From Vibrio harveyi NBRC 15634 = ATCC 14126 = KCTC 12724 (GTDB lineage Bacteria > Pseudomonadota > Gammaproteobacteria > Enterobacterales > Vibrionaceae), in assembly GCF_001591145.1 (NCBI RefSeq), contig NZ_BCUF01000015.1:42664-106663 (forward strand): 64,000 nucleotides of DNA, read 5' to 3'. Position 1 is the first letter of the stretch, and every line of letters begins with the position of its first letter. The notes under the pieces were generated by a model. It worked only from the letters and a program-made list of their open reading frames with translations. It was not told where the DNA came from and searched no databases. Positions 25,630 through 35,163 of this stretch are shown here, piece after piece. Made by a program: the position numbers and the translations under genes.

Positions 25630-25716
25630 CTGGACTATAGTTCTTTATACGAGCACTGCGTAATAGAAGAAGCACCTGAAACACAAAGAAAGGTTTCGCA
25701 TAAAGGAAGCAAGAAG

Positions 25717-27378
25717 ATGGAAAGAGAATGCATGGAATTTGATGTTGTGATTGTCGGCGCCGGACCTGCAGGTTTGAGTGCAGCATGCCGCTTAGCGCAA
25801 CTCAACCAAGAACGTGAAGGTGAACCGCTGTCTATTTGTGTGGTAGAGAAAGGTTCAGAAGTTGGTGCACATATCTTATCTGGCGCGCTATTCGAAACGC
25901 GTGCATTAGGTGAACTCTTTCCTGATTGGCAAAGCATGGGCGCGCCGCTTTCCGCCGCTGTAAAAAACGATGCCTTCTTATACCTAACCACAGAACTTAA
26001 TCACGTTCGTGTTCCCCACTTTCTTACCCCCAACCCAATGCGCAATGATGAAAACAACTACGTCATCAGTTTGGCGAACTTGTGTCGTTGGTTAGCAGAA
26101 CAAGCAGAATCACTTGGTGTTGAGGTCTATCCCGGTTTCGCCGCATCCACAATTAACTACGATGCATTTGGCGCAGTTACAGGGGTAAACACCAGCGATA
26201 TGGGCTTGGACAAGAACGGAGAAGCCAAACCCAACTTTGAAGCCGGTATTGAGCTAAAAGCCAAATACACCGTATTCGCCGAGGGGTGCCGAGGTCATTT
26301 AGGTAAAGAGCTCATCCAACGATTTGGTTTAGACGATGATAAACAACCGCAACATTATGCGCTTGGACTTAAAGAGATTTGGGAGTTACCTGCCAATGCC
26401 AAAGATCAATCAGGCAGCGTGATTCACTCTGCTGGGTATCCACTGAGTGAATCCAACACCACCGGCGGCGGTTTTCTCTACCACATGGAGAACAACCAAA
26501 TCGCTGTCGGGCTTATTGTCGACTTGAATTACAGCAATCCTTACTTAAGTCCGTTTGACGAATTTCAACGCTTTAAGCACCACCCTGCTATCGAACAACA
26601 TTTGAAAGGCGCTCAACGCATCGCTTACGGTGCAAGAGCCATTGCGAAAGGTGGGTTGTCTTCTCTGCCGAAACAGCAATTCCCCGGCGGTTTATTGATT
26701 GGTTGTGATGCGGGCACCTTAAACGTCGCTAAGATCAAAGGCAGCCATACTGCGATGAAATCCGGTTTGTTAGCCGCAGAGGCGATTGCTGAAGCAATCA
26801 CACAATCCAATTCTGAACCGGATTACCAAACCAAGTTTGAAGATTCATGGTTGTATGAAGAGCTTAGTGACACACGCAACTTTGGTGCGAACATTCACAA
26901 ATTCGGCAGCGTACTAGGCGGAGCACTTTCCACCTTCGAACACAATCTGTGGCAGCCTCTGGTGAAAAAACCAATACCATGGACAATCACAGATCCTTCG
27001 CACGATCATGAACAGCTGAAACCAATTGATGAGTGCCAACCTATTCAATACTCGAAACCAGATGGTGTAATCAGCTTCGATAAACCCTCATCAGTATTTT
27101 TGTCTGGTACACAACACGAAGAAAATCAACCTTGCCACTTGCAACTCGCCTATCCTCATATTCCAATTCAAGTCCATTTGAAGAAGTTTGATGAGCCAAG
27201 CCAGCGCTACTGCCCTGCTGGCGTGTATGAAGTGGTGGAAGTCGAAGGCGAGCAAACATTCCAAATCAATGCAGCAAATTGTGTGCATTGCAAAACCTGT
27301 GACATCAAAGATCCGTCGCAAAACATCACATGGAAAGCACCAGAAGGTGGCGGCGGACCGAGCTATCAAAACATGTAG
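25717..27378 (+). CDS. Electron transfer flavoprotein-ubiquinone oxidoreductase
   Basis: The 553-residue membrane-associated flavo-iron-sulfur protein passes electrons from EtfAB to ubiquinone. It begins with a dinucleotide fold (VIVGAGPAGLSAACRL). The central part has GLLIGCDAGTLNVAKIKGSH. The C-terminal [4Fe-4S] ligands are Cys in RYCPAGVYEV and in NCVHCKTCDIKDP. AAAGGAAG lies before the ATG at 25717. It is divergent from etfBA with a LiuR-like site between them. All three genes are needed for the same electron path. Confidence 0.95.
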   Translation: MERECMEFDVVIVGAGPAGLSAACRLAQLNQEREGEPLSICVVEKGSEVGAHILSGALFETRALGELFPDWQSMGAPLSAAVKNDAFLYLTTELNHVRVPHFLTPNPMRNDENNYVISLANLCRWLAEQAESLGVEVYPGFAASTINYDAFGAVTGVNTSDMGLDKNGEAKPNFEAGIELKAKYTVFAEGCRGHLGKELIQRFGLDDDKQPQHYALGLKEIWELPANAKDQSGSVIHSAGYPLSESNTTGGGFLYHMENNQIAVGLIVDLNYSNPYLSPFDEFQRFKHHPAIEQHLKGAQRIAYGARAIAKGGLSSLPKQQFPGGLLIGCDAGTLNVAKIKGSHTAMKSGLLAAEAIAEAITQSNSEPDYQTKFEDSWLYEELSDTRNFGANIHKFGSVLGGALSTFEHNLWQPLVKKPIPWTITDPSHDHEQLKPIDECQPIQYSKPDGVISFDKPSSVFLSGTQHEENQPCHLQLAYPHIPIQVHLKKFDEPSQRYCPAGVYEVVEVEGEQTFQINAANCVHCKTCDIKDPSQNITWKAPEGGGGPSYQNM

Positions 27379-27523
27379 AAACGTTAGTATATTGACAGTC
27401 TAACAAATGGATAAACAATCCAACTGCTGTTTTTATGCAGAAAAATTTGACTTCGACACGAAGAAATCCACCAGCGAATTTCAATTACGGATATAATGCA
27501 GCCCTTGTTCCAGCTGATGAATC

Positions 27524-27691
27524 ATGACAATGCGAAAATACTACGTAACTGAAGGCGACACGACGTCTAAGAAAGAGAAAATTGCCTACCCAAAACTGGC
27601 GCTATGTGACCAATGTGTGGGTAGTTATGTTGTGATCAGTGAAGGCGAACGCACGTACGAAGAGTGCGCTAAATGCGGTGCGGACGATTAA
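27524..27691 (+). CDS. Small zinc-ribbon-like protein, 55 residues
   Basis: The frame from ATG 27524 (or the ATG two codons on, 27530) encodes a charged 53-55 residue protein with two CxxC knuckles (LCDQC and ECAKC) about 20 residues apart. Such spacing suits one zinc ion, as in rubredoxin- or ribbon-like microproteins. It ends in GADD. The start lacks a strong ribosome-binding site. It sits between ETF-QO and apbE with no clear partner. The coding call rests on the symmetric knuckles and unbroken frame. Confidence 0.65.
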   Translation: MTMRKYYVTEGDTTSKKEKIAYPKLALCDQCVGSYVVISEGERTYEECAKCGADD

Positions 27692-27743
27692 CGCTAACGC
27701 GATAATTTAATGATACGAGGCAGGTTTGAATCTCTGCCTCATC

Positions 27744-28715
27744 TTACTCTTCCAGAACTGGCTCTTCGCGCAATAAAATACAGCCTTTATAATCCATCAG
27801 CCCTTGTGTGACGTGCACTTCACCTTGCTTTGAAACAACCACTGCCTCGATACCCTGTTGCTGATTTAGGTACGACATCGATTCTTCTACGCTCGGTAAA
27901 AAGCCAGCGGTACTCCAAATTTCACCATCGACAGACAGGTGAGAGATAATCGTCAAACTGCCGATATCGGTTGAGATTGGCATCCCTGTTTTGGCATCCA
28001 ACAAGTGATGATAACGCTGCCCGTTGGATTCAAAAAATCGCTCATTGATACCCGATGTCACCATCGACATGCCTTGTAAAGGTACGACGCGAAGGACGTC
28101 ACCACGCTCTGATAATGGGTTCTGAATGCCCACATTCCATGCTTTGTTGCTGTTATCTGGCGAATGACCGATGGTCAGTACGTTCCCACCCAAACTGATA
28201 AAACCGCTTTGTACGCCTGCTTCAACCAGTTTGTGCTTTACCTGATCGGCAAAGTAACCTTTAGCAATCGCACCCAAGTCTATCTCCATCCCCCTTTGAG
28301 ATAAGAACACCGAGTGTTCATCTTCGCCCAAAATGATCTTGGTCGGATCGACCAACGATAACTTGCCGGTAATCACATCAGGAGACGGCACTTTGGCATC
28401 CTTAAAACCAATTCGCCACGCTTTTACAAGCGGACCAACTGCAACGTTAAACGGGTTTCTTGTGTCTTCACTGTGCTGTTTAGCAAGCTTAATCAGGTCA
28501 AATAGATCCTGCGCTACCACCACCGGTGTAATACCCGCATTTTGGTTGACGCACATCAGCTCAGAGTTGGATTGATTGACCGTAAATCGCTCTGCATAAT
28601 CGGCGAGTTGCGCGTAGGCTTCTCTTATTAGTTGCTCACCGTTCGAGTGATACACCACCACATCGATAAAGGTGCCCATCATCTGAAATCTGGCGCTGTA
28701 TTTATTGGTGCTCAT
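27744..28715 (-). CDS. apbE: FAD:protein FMN transferase (ApbE)
   Basis: The 323-residue enzyme attaches FMN to a threonine in FMN_bind-type domains. Motifs are NPFNVAVGPLVKAWRIG, DLGAIAKGYFADQV, FISLGGNV and the MVTSGINERF...HHLLDAKTGMPI region; the metal-site segment reads VDGEIWSTAGFL. No signal peptide is present, so it acts in the cytoplasm. The start is the ATG at 28715, with GGAGAAA before it. It lies downstream of the large FMN_bind-containing reductase on the same strand and probably flavinylates it. Confidence 0.92.
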   Translation of the reverse strand: MSTNKYSARFQMMGTFIDVVVYHSNGEQLIREAYAQLADYAERFTVNQSNSELMCVNQNAGITPVVVAQDLFDLIKLAKQHSEDTRNPFNVAVGPLVKAWRIGFKDAKVPSPDVITGKLSLVDPTKIILGEDEHSVFLSQRGMEIDLGAIAKGYFADQVKHKLVEAGVQSGFISLGGNVLTIGHSPDNSNKAWNVGIQNPLSERGDVLRVVPLQGMSMVTSGINERFFESNGQRYHHLLDAKTGMPISTDIGSLTIISHLSVDGEIWSTAGFLPSVEESMSYLNQQQGIEAVVVSKQGEVHVTQGLMDYKGCILLREEPVLEE

Positions 28716-28810
28716 CGATTTCTCCAAACACTAAATACGGAAAAAGAGGGAAGCATCACTCCCCTCTTATTGATTACTTATCTTGCTCTGTTTCGCTCTT
28801 GAATGAGTGC

Positions 28811-31800
28811 TTAAATAAGATCAGAAGCACTTTCACCAGCGATACGACCATAAGTGAAGATATCGATCAGCGCGTTGCCACCGAGGCGGTTGCCCGCGTG
28901 GATGCCACCCGTTACTTCGCCTGCTGCGTACAGACCTTGAATAACTTCGCCATCTTTACCAATCACGCGCGCCTTAGTATCAATCTTCAAGCCACCCATT
29001 GTATGGTGAACCGAAGGCTGACGTGGCGTTGCGTAGAACGGTGCTTTTTCCACTTTCAAACCGAACGCACTCTTATGGAACTCAGGATCCTGTCCTGCAT
29101 CCACACAAGCGTTGTATTGTGCGATGGTGTTAGTTAGCTCTTGCGTCGGAACGCCAATTTTCTCAGCCAACTCTTCTAGCGTATCAGCTTGAATAATGAT
29201 GCCTTCTTTGATTTCGTGCTCGATGGTTTCATCTGATGTATTCGCTGCGGTTTGACGAATGTTCTCATCCGCAATCATGTAGATCAGACCACCGTTATCG
29301 AAGAACGCCTCAGAAAGCACGTCACGGCTACCACACTCATCAACAAAGCGCTTACCTTGCTTGTTCACAAATACAAAGTTCTCTGGTGGCACAATCAGAC
29401 CGGTTAGCAGCGCACCTGATTTAGGGTCACCAACTGGCATTAATTGCACAAAGCCCATGCCGACTAATTCTGCGCCCGCTTTCTCACCAATTTCGATGCC
29501 GTCACCAACCAATGCTGGTGAGTTTGTGGTCTTGATGTCGTCCGCGATTTCTTTCCAGTATGTGTTGTACTTTTTGATCATCTGAGTGTTTGCGCCGAAA
29601 CCACCAGAAGCCAACACCACACCATGATTCACATGAAGGATAAGTTCTGTACCGTCCGCTTGAACCGCTTTGATGCCCACCACTTTACCGTTATCAACCA
29701 TCAAATCCGTTGCACGTGTGTCAGTAATGATGCGACCGTTTTGTTCTTGAATGCGTTTTGATAGTTTGTCTACAAACTCTACGCCTTTTGGACGTTTAGG
29801 TTTGTGTGCACGACGCCACAAAGCACCAACGGGAATCTCAACAACGCTACGGTCAAAATCAATGCCCTTTTCACTCAACCAATCAATGGATTCCATAGAG
29901 CGAGATGTTAGAGTTTCAACCAAATCGTATTGACCATAAATCGATTCACCGTTCAGGTCGGTACGTTTACCGCCAAGGTAGGTTTGAATGCGGTGTAATT
30001 CGACAGAATCAAACAAGTACTGCTTGCCGTTCTCAAGATCTGTAAAGTAGCCATCCAGTTGCGCTTTAAGTACTTTAAAGTCTTCTAAGTACTCACCCGC
30101 AAACTCGGATTCCGCTGTTTTCGCTAGCAGCATCAAGGTTTCTTTTTCACCAGGAAGTGCTGGGAAATCACCTTGCCATTTTGGTTCTGCCGCGTTCACC
30201 CAACCGCCAGTACGCACCGTGTTACCACCGATTGCAGGGAACTTCTCAAGCAAAATAACCGACTTACCTTTATCTAGTGCCGTCAACGTTGCACTCAAGC
30301 CGGCACCGCCGCCACCAACAACCACAATATCCACGGTTTCTTCGATGGTTTTCGATGACCATGCAACCGCTTCTTTGGCTTTGCAGCGCAGTGCTTCTGA
30401 GTTACCGCCCGCGAGATCAACCGCGTTCGAGACCCCGTCCAGTACCGCTTGGCTGCTGACTGTCGCACCTGAAATCACGTCGATGTTCAGTGTTTGACCA
30501 TCAAGGATTTGTTGAGGAATACGTTCAAACGCTGGGTTTGCGATACCGTCTGATTCTTTGGAAGAGTCCACCACAATGTCGAGGATTTTATCTTCAGAGA
30601 AAGTTACCGTAACAGGTAAATCACCATTGTGACCGCGACCATACGCCGTGTATTCACCTGAGTTAAATTTGATTGGAACGTTCTGCAGCTCTTTGATGCG
30701 TTGGTGCTTCAATGCTTCTGCTGCGCTGTCCACAATCATGTAGTCCATGATTTCCCAAAGTGGTGTTGGAATTTGCAGCGCTTCTTGTTGCGCGATGTCC
30801 GCGAACTCAGCACAAGTTTCATCGTTAAGCGCTTTGTTTGCCCAAGTAGGTTCAACCAAATAACCTTTACCGACACTAACCATGTCGTAACCTTGCTCTA
30901 GGGCATTTTCTGCATCTTTGCGCTGAGCAATACCACCAACACCAATCACTGGTACTTTCGCAACACTTTCAGATTGAAGCTTACGGTATTTGTCGATTAG
31001 CGGCTCTTGGTCTTCTGGCGTAACAATTGAGTTACGTAACCAGCTACCCATTGAGAAATGGAAGTAATCCAAGCCGTGAGTCGCAAGCTTATCTAGCAGG
31101 AACATGGTGTCATCAAAGCGGATGCCCGGTTGTTCAATCTCTTCAGGAGAGAAGCGGTAACCGATGATGAAATCAGATTTGTTATGTTGCTCAGCCACTT
31201 GCTTAGTTTTTGCAAGTACAGCTAATGGGAAGGAAGTACGTCTTTCAATGTTACCACCCCATTTGTCGTTACGACGGTTTGAGTGTGGCGAGAAGAATTG
31301 CTGAATCAGGTATGTGTTTGCGCCGTGGATTTCAACTCCATCGAAGCCAGCAAGGATTGCACGGTTTACTGCATCACCAAAGCGCTCGATCATCTCTTCG
31401 ATTTGTTCTTTGGTCATCTCAAGTGGTGTTTCAGCGTTGTCACGCAGCGCAGCGACAGGACTTGCAGAAATCGGTTGGTGTCCGCCATTGAACTCAGGGT
31501 TTGCCATACGACCGGCATGGTAAATCTGCAGAATCGCTTTGGAGCCCTTTGCTTTAATCGCATCGGCAAGCTTGGTTAAACCTGCGATTTTGCTGTCGGT
31601 ATCAATACCCAGCGCACCCGGGAAAGCACGACCGTAATTCTCTACAAACGCACTCTCGACAATGATCGCCCCTGCATCACCGGAACGAGCTGCATAGTAG
31701 TTGATCATCTCTTGCGTTACGCCGCCATCAAAGAATGCAGACTGAATCGTCATCGGTGCCATCACGATACGATTATGCAGTTTGACCCCTGATTGAAATG

Positions 31801-31825
31801 CAATTTCATCGACTAACTGAGCCAT
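28811..31825 (-). CDS. ard: Three-domain NADH-dependent acrylate/fumarate-type reductase
   Basis: The 1004-residue cytoplasmic flavoprotein has three parts. An Old Yellow Enzyme-like FMN domain (about 1-365) has IVMAPMTIQSAF, FDGVEIHGANTYLIQQFFSP and VGVGGIAQRKDAENAL. An FMN_bind domain (about 390-470) contains the flavinylation motif DVISGATVSSQAV. A flavocytochrome-c-type FAD domain (about 490-1004) has VVVGGGGAGLSATLTAL and ends in GNRLGGNALIDIFTYGRIAG. This order matches the NADH-dependent acrylate reductase described from Vibrio harveyi and the NADH:fumarate reductase of Klebsiella, both served by an adjacent apbE. Acrylate, a product of DMSP cleavage, is the favoured substrate; fumarate or another 2-enoate is not excluded. 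The predicted route is NADH to OYE-FMN to covalent FMN to FAD. Confidence 0.88.
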   Translation of the reverse strand: MAQLVDEIAFQSGVKLHNRIVMAPMTIQSAFFDGGVTQEMINYYAARSGDAGAIIVESAFVENYGRAFPGALGIDTDSKIAGLTKLADAIKAKGSKAILQIYHAGRMANPEFNGGHQPISASPVAALRDNAETPLEMTKEQIEEMIERFGDAVNRAILAGFDGVEIHGANTYLIQQFFSPHSNRRNDKWGGNIERRTSFPLAVLAKTKQVAEQHNKSDFIIGYRFSPEEIEQPGIRFDDTMFLLDKLATHGLDYFHFSMGSWLRNSIVTPEDQEPLIDKYRKLQSESVAKVPVIGVGGIAQRKDAENALEQGYDMVSVGKGYLVEPTWANKALNDETCAEFADIAQQEALQIPTPLWEIMDYMIVDSAAEALKHQRIKELQNVPIKFNSGEYTAYGRGHNGDLPVTVTFSEDKILDIVVDSSKESDGIANPAFERIPQQILDGQTLNIDVISGATVSSQAVLDGVSNAVDLAGGNSEALRCKAKEAVAWSSKTIEETVDIVVVGGGGAGLSATLTALDKGKSVILLEKFPAIGGNTVRTGGWVNAAEPKWQGDFPALPGEKETLMLLAKTAESEFAGEYLEDFKVLKAQLDGYFTDLENGKQYLFDSVELHRIQTYLGGKRTDLNGESIYGQYDLVETLTSRSMESIDWLSEKGIDFDRSVVEIPVGALWRRAHKPKRPKGVEFVDKLSKRIQEQNGRIITDTRATDLMVDNGKVVGIKAVQADGTELILHVNHGVVLASGGFGANTQMIKKYNTYWKEIADDIKTTNSPALVGDGIEIGEKAGAELVGMGFVQLMPVGDPKSGALLTGLIVPPENFVFVNKQGKRFVDECGSRDVLSEAFFDNGGLIYMIADENIRQTAANTSDETIEHEIKEGIIIQADTLEELAEKIGVPTQELTNTIAQYNACVDAGQDPEFHKSAFGLKVEKAPFYATPRQPSVHHTMGGLKIDTKARVIGKDGEVIQGLYAAGEVTGGIHAGNRLGGNALIDIFTYGRIAGESASDLI

Positions 31826-32589
31826 AAATAGTTTCCTTTAACAGATTAATTCTCATATCAAAGGCACCTCCAGTTCGACCAACGCACCACAAGTGTTTTT
31901 GATATGAAAACCAACGCCCTCATTCGATAACCACAAAAATATTATTGATTTGACCGTATGAGTAAAATGAATACTTTGCATTTTAGCTATGACTGAAGCG
32001 CATTAATCAAAGGCTAAGTGGTTTGATTTGAATGGTAAAAAAGGCAGGAGATGAAGTGCGACGCCTTAATGTTTAGTTAGGCGCTAAGCCTTTTCTGAAC
32101 TGGAATATAACGAGTAATTTAAGTGCTAACTTACGAAGAAAAGGTAAAAGTGAATTGGGTAACTAGACGAGTACTCAGCGACTCAACAAGCCTACGAGGT
32201 ACGGATATTATCGCTGTTATCTGTACTCCGTATTTTTTGTCTCAAGTCTTTATGACTCATCTCTAAGAGTCACATAACCGACTTTCATCACGGTCAGATA
32301 ATTTTACAAAAAACAGATATTGCCTGTCACCCATTGCACAATTCATCGCTACTTTATTTGCTTTCGAAATGCCCCCTCCCACCGACGTTACCTTCATCAC
32401 CATTCGAAAAATTTAGATGAAAAAGCTAATAGTTCCGGTAGTTTACCTAGAGTTTTATTTTGAGAGATTGCGTAAACTGCTGCAGAACTATTCATTGTTG
32501 CTCTATTCATTGTCGAAACAGCATTCACTAACGGCAAGGCAATTGAGCGCCTAAAACTAAAAAGAAAATACTTCGAAAAGGATTAATAT
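31826..32589. other. Long divergent intergenic region (764 bp)
   Basis: It carries the promoter of the acrylate-reductase gene on one side and of the LRR protein on the other. A frame from GTG 32122 (46 codons) lacks a ribosome-binding site and is not called. I found no clear FNR, CRP or riboswitch match. The length leaves room for an unannotated small RNA. Confidence 0.5.
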
Positions 32590-34353
32590 ATGAAGGCGTC
32601 AGTGGTAAACCTAATCTGGTTATCCGGTAAAATGGTGATGGCAACAAGTAGTTTGGCGTTATCCGGTTTTGCTTATGGTTCCACTCCAGAAACCATTGGT
32701 GACATTCAGTTCGTCGACCTAAACTTTGCTGATTGCTTTTCCGGCTACGAAGCGTCTTCGCCAAACATTTTGACCGAACTCGACTGCTCCAACAATAACA
32801 TTAGCTCTGTGGAAGAAATTAAATTTTTCCCTGCACTAGAACACTTGATTCTTCTAAATAACAATATTAGAAGCGTCGATACTACACATAATCCAAAGCT
32901 CAAACGCCTGATCTTGGCGAACAACCAATTGAGAGATATCGACCTATCTCATAACCCAGAGCTTGAAACTCTGACTATTTCAGAAAACAACCTGACACAG
33001 CTCAACATCAATAAGAACTCGAAGCTGAAAAGTCTCTACGCATACAAAATGCCTATTGCAGAAATAGACGTTCGCCAACTATCACGGTTGCGTGACCTTG
33101 GATTCAGTGCCCATAAACTGACAGAACTTAACGTTAGCCAAAACTCCGAACTCAAGACACTCTTTCTTGGAAGTGGCAGCCTAACTACGATCGACTTAAG
33201 CCATAACCCAAAGCTTTCGCACGTATCTCTTCAATCAAACCAATTGCAAGAGATTGATTTGTCGAAAAGCGCGAATCTTAAGCACCTTAACGTGCGCAAT
33301 AATAAGCTCACCAGTTTGGACTTAAGCCAACAGACACAGTTGCAAGAAGTCAAAGCAGACTATAACCAGTTGACCGAATTCCAATTGGGTAAAAACCCAA
33401 ATTTAACGTCACTAGAGCTAAACAATAATAAATTGACCAAACTGGACCTGACTCAACAACTAGCCTTGAAGAAGTTCACAGCATTCAACAACCCACTTTA
33501 TGATATTACATTGCCTGAAGGTCATGAGTTTGATCTGTTTTCAGTCGAGGGTTCACCTTATGCCGCTGCTCTAACAACGACCTCTCAAGCAAGCGAAGAG
33601 AAAAACATCTCAGACCTACTATCTCCTCGTGTCAGCATTATTGAAGGTGGTGTAATAACGCAAGAGGGAAAAGAGTACACCGTGACTCCAACACAAATGG
33701 TGATGCCAAAACTCGGCCAATACATTGGCTTTCGATACTCGGTTACGTTGCCCAAGAATGCACAGGGTGAAATAGAGCCTAGCCTTGCAAAAACCAACAA
33801 ATTCCCAATTACTGTCCGGATGACGCATCCAAAGATTGTCGATCCTAAAACGGGCAAAGGGTTCACCGAATCCACTTGGCCTGACACCATGTTTAAGCAT
33901 GATCGTAACCTCGCGATGTGGTATTTCGGCGATAAAAGCGAGCTGGTGTCCGGTCGTTGGAAACTCGAGATACTTTACCGCGATAGCGTGGTAGCAAAAA
34001 AAGCCTTCCAGCTAGTCAATATGGATGATCCTAAAGAACTCACTTCAATCAAGGAAGCAGTGGTCATGCAAAACTTATTCAGTAAAGGTTCTAGTTATGT
34101 TTGCAAAGAAACCGCCTTTCAGCACTGTTTTGGGTTCGATAGTACTAGTAAATGTGAACAAGCTCTTGAGCCTTACACCAAGAGCTGCCAGGCAGTAATG
34201 GCACGAGAAATCAAAAAACAAAAGGGCAAGTTTGACAGTAAAGACGCTTTGAAAAATGCTTTTCTCTTTTATACAGGGTGTTTAATGGGGAGCTATGCAG
34301 AAGAAAATCATTTCGAGCGAACAGAAGTACTGCAATGTATGAAAGGTAAATAA
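32590..34353 (+). CDS. Exported leucine-rich-repeat protein with DUF3859-like and Cys-rich C-terminus
   Basis: The 587-residue protein has a signal peptide-like start (cleavage near AYG-STP) and about 12-13 leucine-rich repeats (residues about 60-330). The repeat unit is L-x-x-L-x-L-x-x-N-x-L-x-x-I-D-L-S-x-N-P-x-L, as in bacterial internalin-like or 'DLS' repeats. Next comes a beta domain (about 350-490) resembling DUF3859. The last 90 residues hold six cysteines likely to form disulfides. Such LRR proteins mediate binding at the cell surface or in the periplasm. AAAAGGA sits 7 bases before the ATG. It is monocistronic with a shared terminator. Confidence 0.78.
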   Translation: MKASVVNLIWLSGKMVMATSSLALSGFAYGSTPETIGDIQFVDLNFADCFSGYEASSPNILTELDCSNNNISSVEEIKFFPALEHLILLNNNIRSVDTTHNPKLKRLILANNQLRDIDLSHNPELETLTISENNLTQLNINKNSKLKSLYAYKMPIAEIDVRQLSRLRDLGFSAHKLTELNVSQNSELKTLFLGSGSLTTIDLSHNPKLSHVSLQSNQLQEIDLSKSANLKHLNVRNNKLTSLDLSQQTQLQEVKADYNQLTEFQLGKNPNLTSLELNNNKLTKLDLTQQLALKKFTAFNNPLYDITLPEGHEFDLFSVEGSPYAAALTTTSQASEEKNISDLLSPRVSIIEGGVITQEGKEYTVTPTQMVMPKLGQYIGFRYSVTLPKNAQGEIEPSLAKTNKFPITVRMTHPKIVDPKTGKGFTESTWPDTMFKHDRNLAMWYFGDKSELVSGRWKLEILYRDSVVAKKAFQLVNMDDPKELTSIKEAVVMQNLFSKGSSYVCKETAFQHCFGFDSTSKCEQALEPYTKSCQAVMAREIKKQKGKFDSKDALKNAFLFYTGCLMGSYAEENHFERTEVLQCMKGK

Positions 34354-34364
34354 GTTATTTTTAA

Positions 34365-34391
34365 TAGAGCCTCACATCAAGTGAGGCTCTA
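34365..34391. terminator. Shared terminator between LRR and GST genes
   Basis: TAGAGCCTCAC at 34365-34375 pairs perfectly with GTGAGGCTCTA at 34381-34391 between two convergent genes. Confidence 0.8.
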
Positions 34392-34397
34392 GTGCCG

Positions 34398-35045
34398 TTA
34401 AACCTCTACCCCTGCTTCATCTTCTTCTACGATATCCGTTTCTTGACTCGCCTCTTCCAACCATTGCTTTAGAGATTCACTTGCTTGCACCTTCTGTTGG
34501 TAGGCTTTGGCACCTGCCGATAGCTCGATACCATAAGTTTGGAAACGCAATGCCACAGGTGCATACATAGCATCTGCAATCGACCATTCTCCAAATAACC
34601 AGCCGTTCGGATGCAGCTTGGCTTGTTCTGCCCAAATAGCGTCAATGCGAGCAATATCTTTACGTGCACCTTCAGTTAAATCGACTTTTCTGCGCGCGCG
34701 GATATTCATTGGGAGTTCGTTTCTTAAATCAAAGAAACCCGAATGCATTTCTGAAGCGATGGCGCGTGCTTTAGCTCTTTCTGCAGAGTTGCTTGGCCAT
34801 GCTCTACTTTGCAAGTATTGCTCGTTTACGTATTCCAAAATCGCTAATGAATCCCACACTGTTGCATCGCCATCCATCAAGACCGGTACTTTCGCCGTTG
34901 GTGTAATATCTTCCAAGGTCTTATAAAAATCTTCCGTGAATAACTTGAGCTTGGTGACTTCCACATCCAGTTTGAATTGAGAAAAGATCAGCCATGCGCG
35001 AAGTGACCAGCTTGAGTAGTTTTGGTTAGCAATAAACAGTTTCAT
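34398..35045 (-). CDS. Glutathione S-transferase family protein
   Basis: The 215-residue protein has an N-terminal thioredoxin-like domain (1-80). The likely catalytic serine is in QNYSSWSLRAWLI, and the cis-proline loop is KVPVLMDGDATVWDSLAI. An all-helical C-terminal domain (about 90-205) contains GWLFGEWSIADAMYAP. It probably conjugates glutathione to small electrophiles; the substrate is unknown. GGAGGCGTC precedes the ATG. It is divergent from a LysR regulator across 118 bases holding a T-N11-A dyad, so the regulator probably controls it. Confidence 0.9.
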   Translation of the reverse strand: MKLFIANQNYSSWSLRAWLIFSQFKLDVEVTKLKLFTEDFYKTLEDITPTAKVPVLMDGDATVWDSLAILEYVNEQYLQSRAWPSNSAERAKARAIASEMHSGFFDLRNELPMNIRARRKVDLTEGARKDIARIDAIWAEQAKLHPNGWLFGEWSIADAMYAPVALRFQTYGIELSAGAKAYQQKVQASESLKQWLEEASQETDIVEEDEAGVEV

Positions 35046-35083
35046 GACGCCTCCATGCGGTTCGTGTTTTGATTACCCATTCA

Positions 35084-35098
35084 CAATATCTGATTGTA
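35084..35098. promoter_or_regulatory. LysR-type operator candidate (ACAAT-N5-ATTGT)
   Basis: ACAATATCTGATTGT is a perfect 5-base dyad fitting the T-N11-A LysR motif, placed between the divergent GST and LysR genes. Confidence 0.5.
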
Positions 35099-35163
35099 TT
35101 TAAGGGGACTAACGGATAGTTTTGATGGAACACTTCAACAAAAACGATGGATGAGTTTTAGAT

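Noticed and set aside
32122..32262. 46-codon frame from a GTG in the long intergenic region
   Set aside because: It has no ribosome-binding site and no recognisable features.
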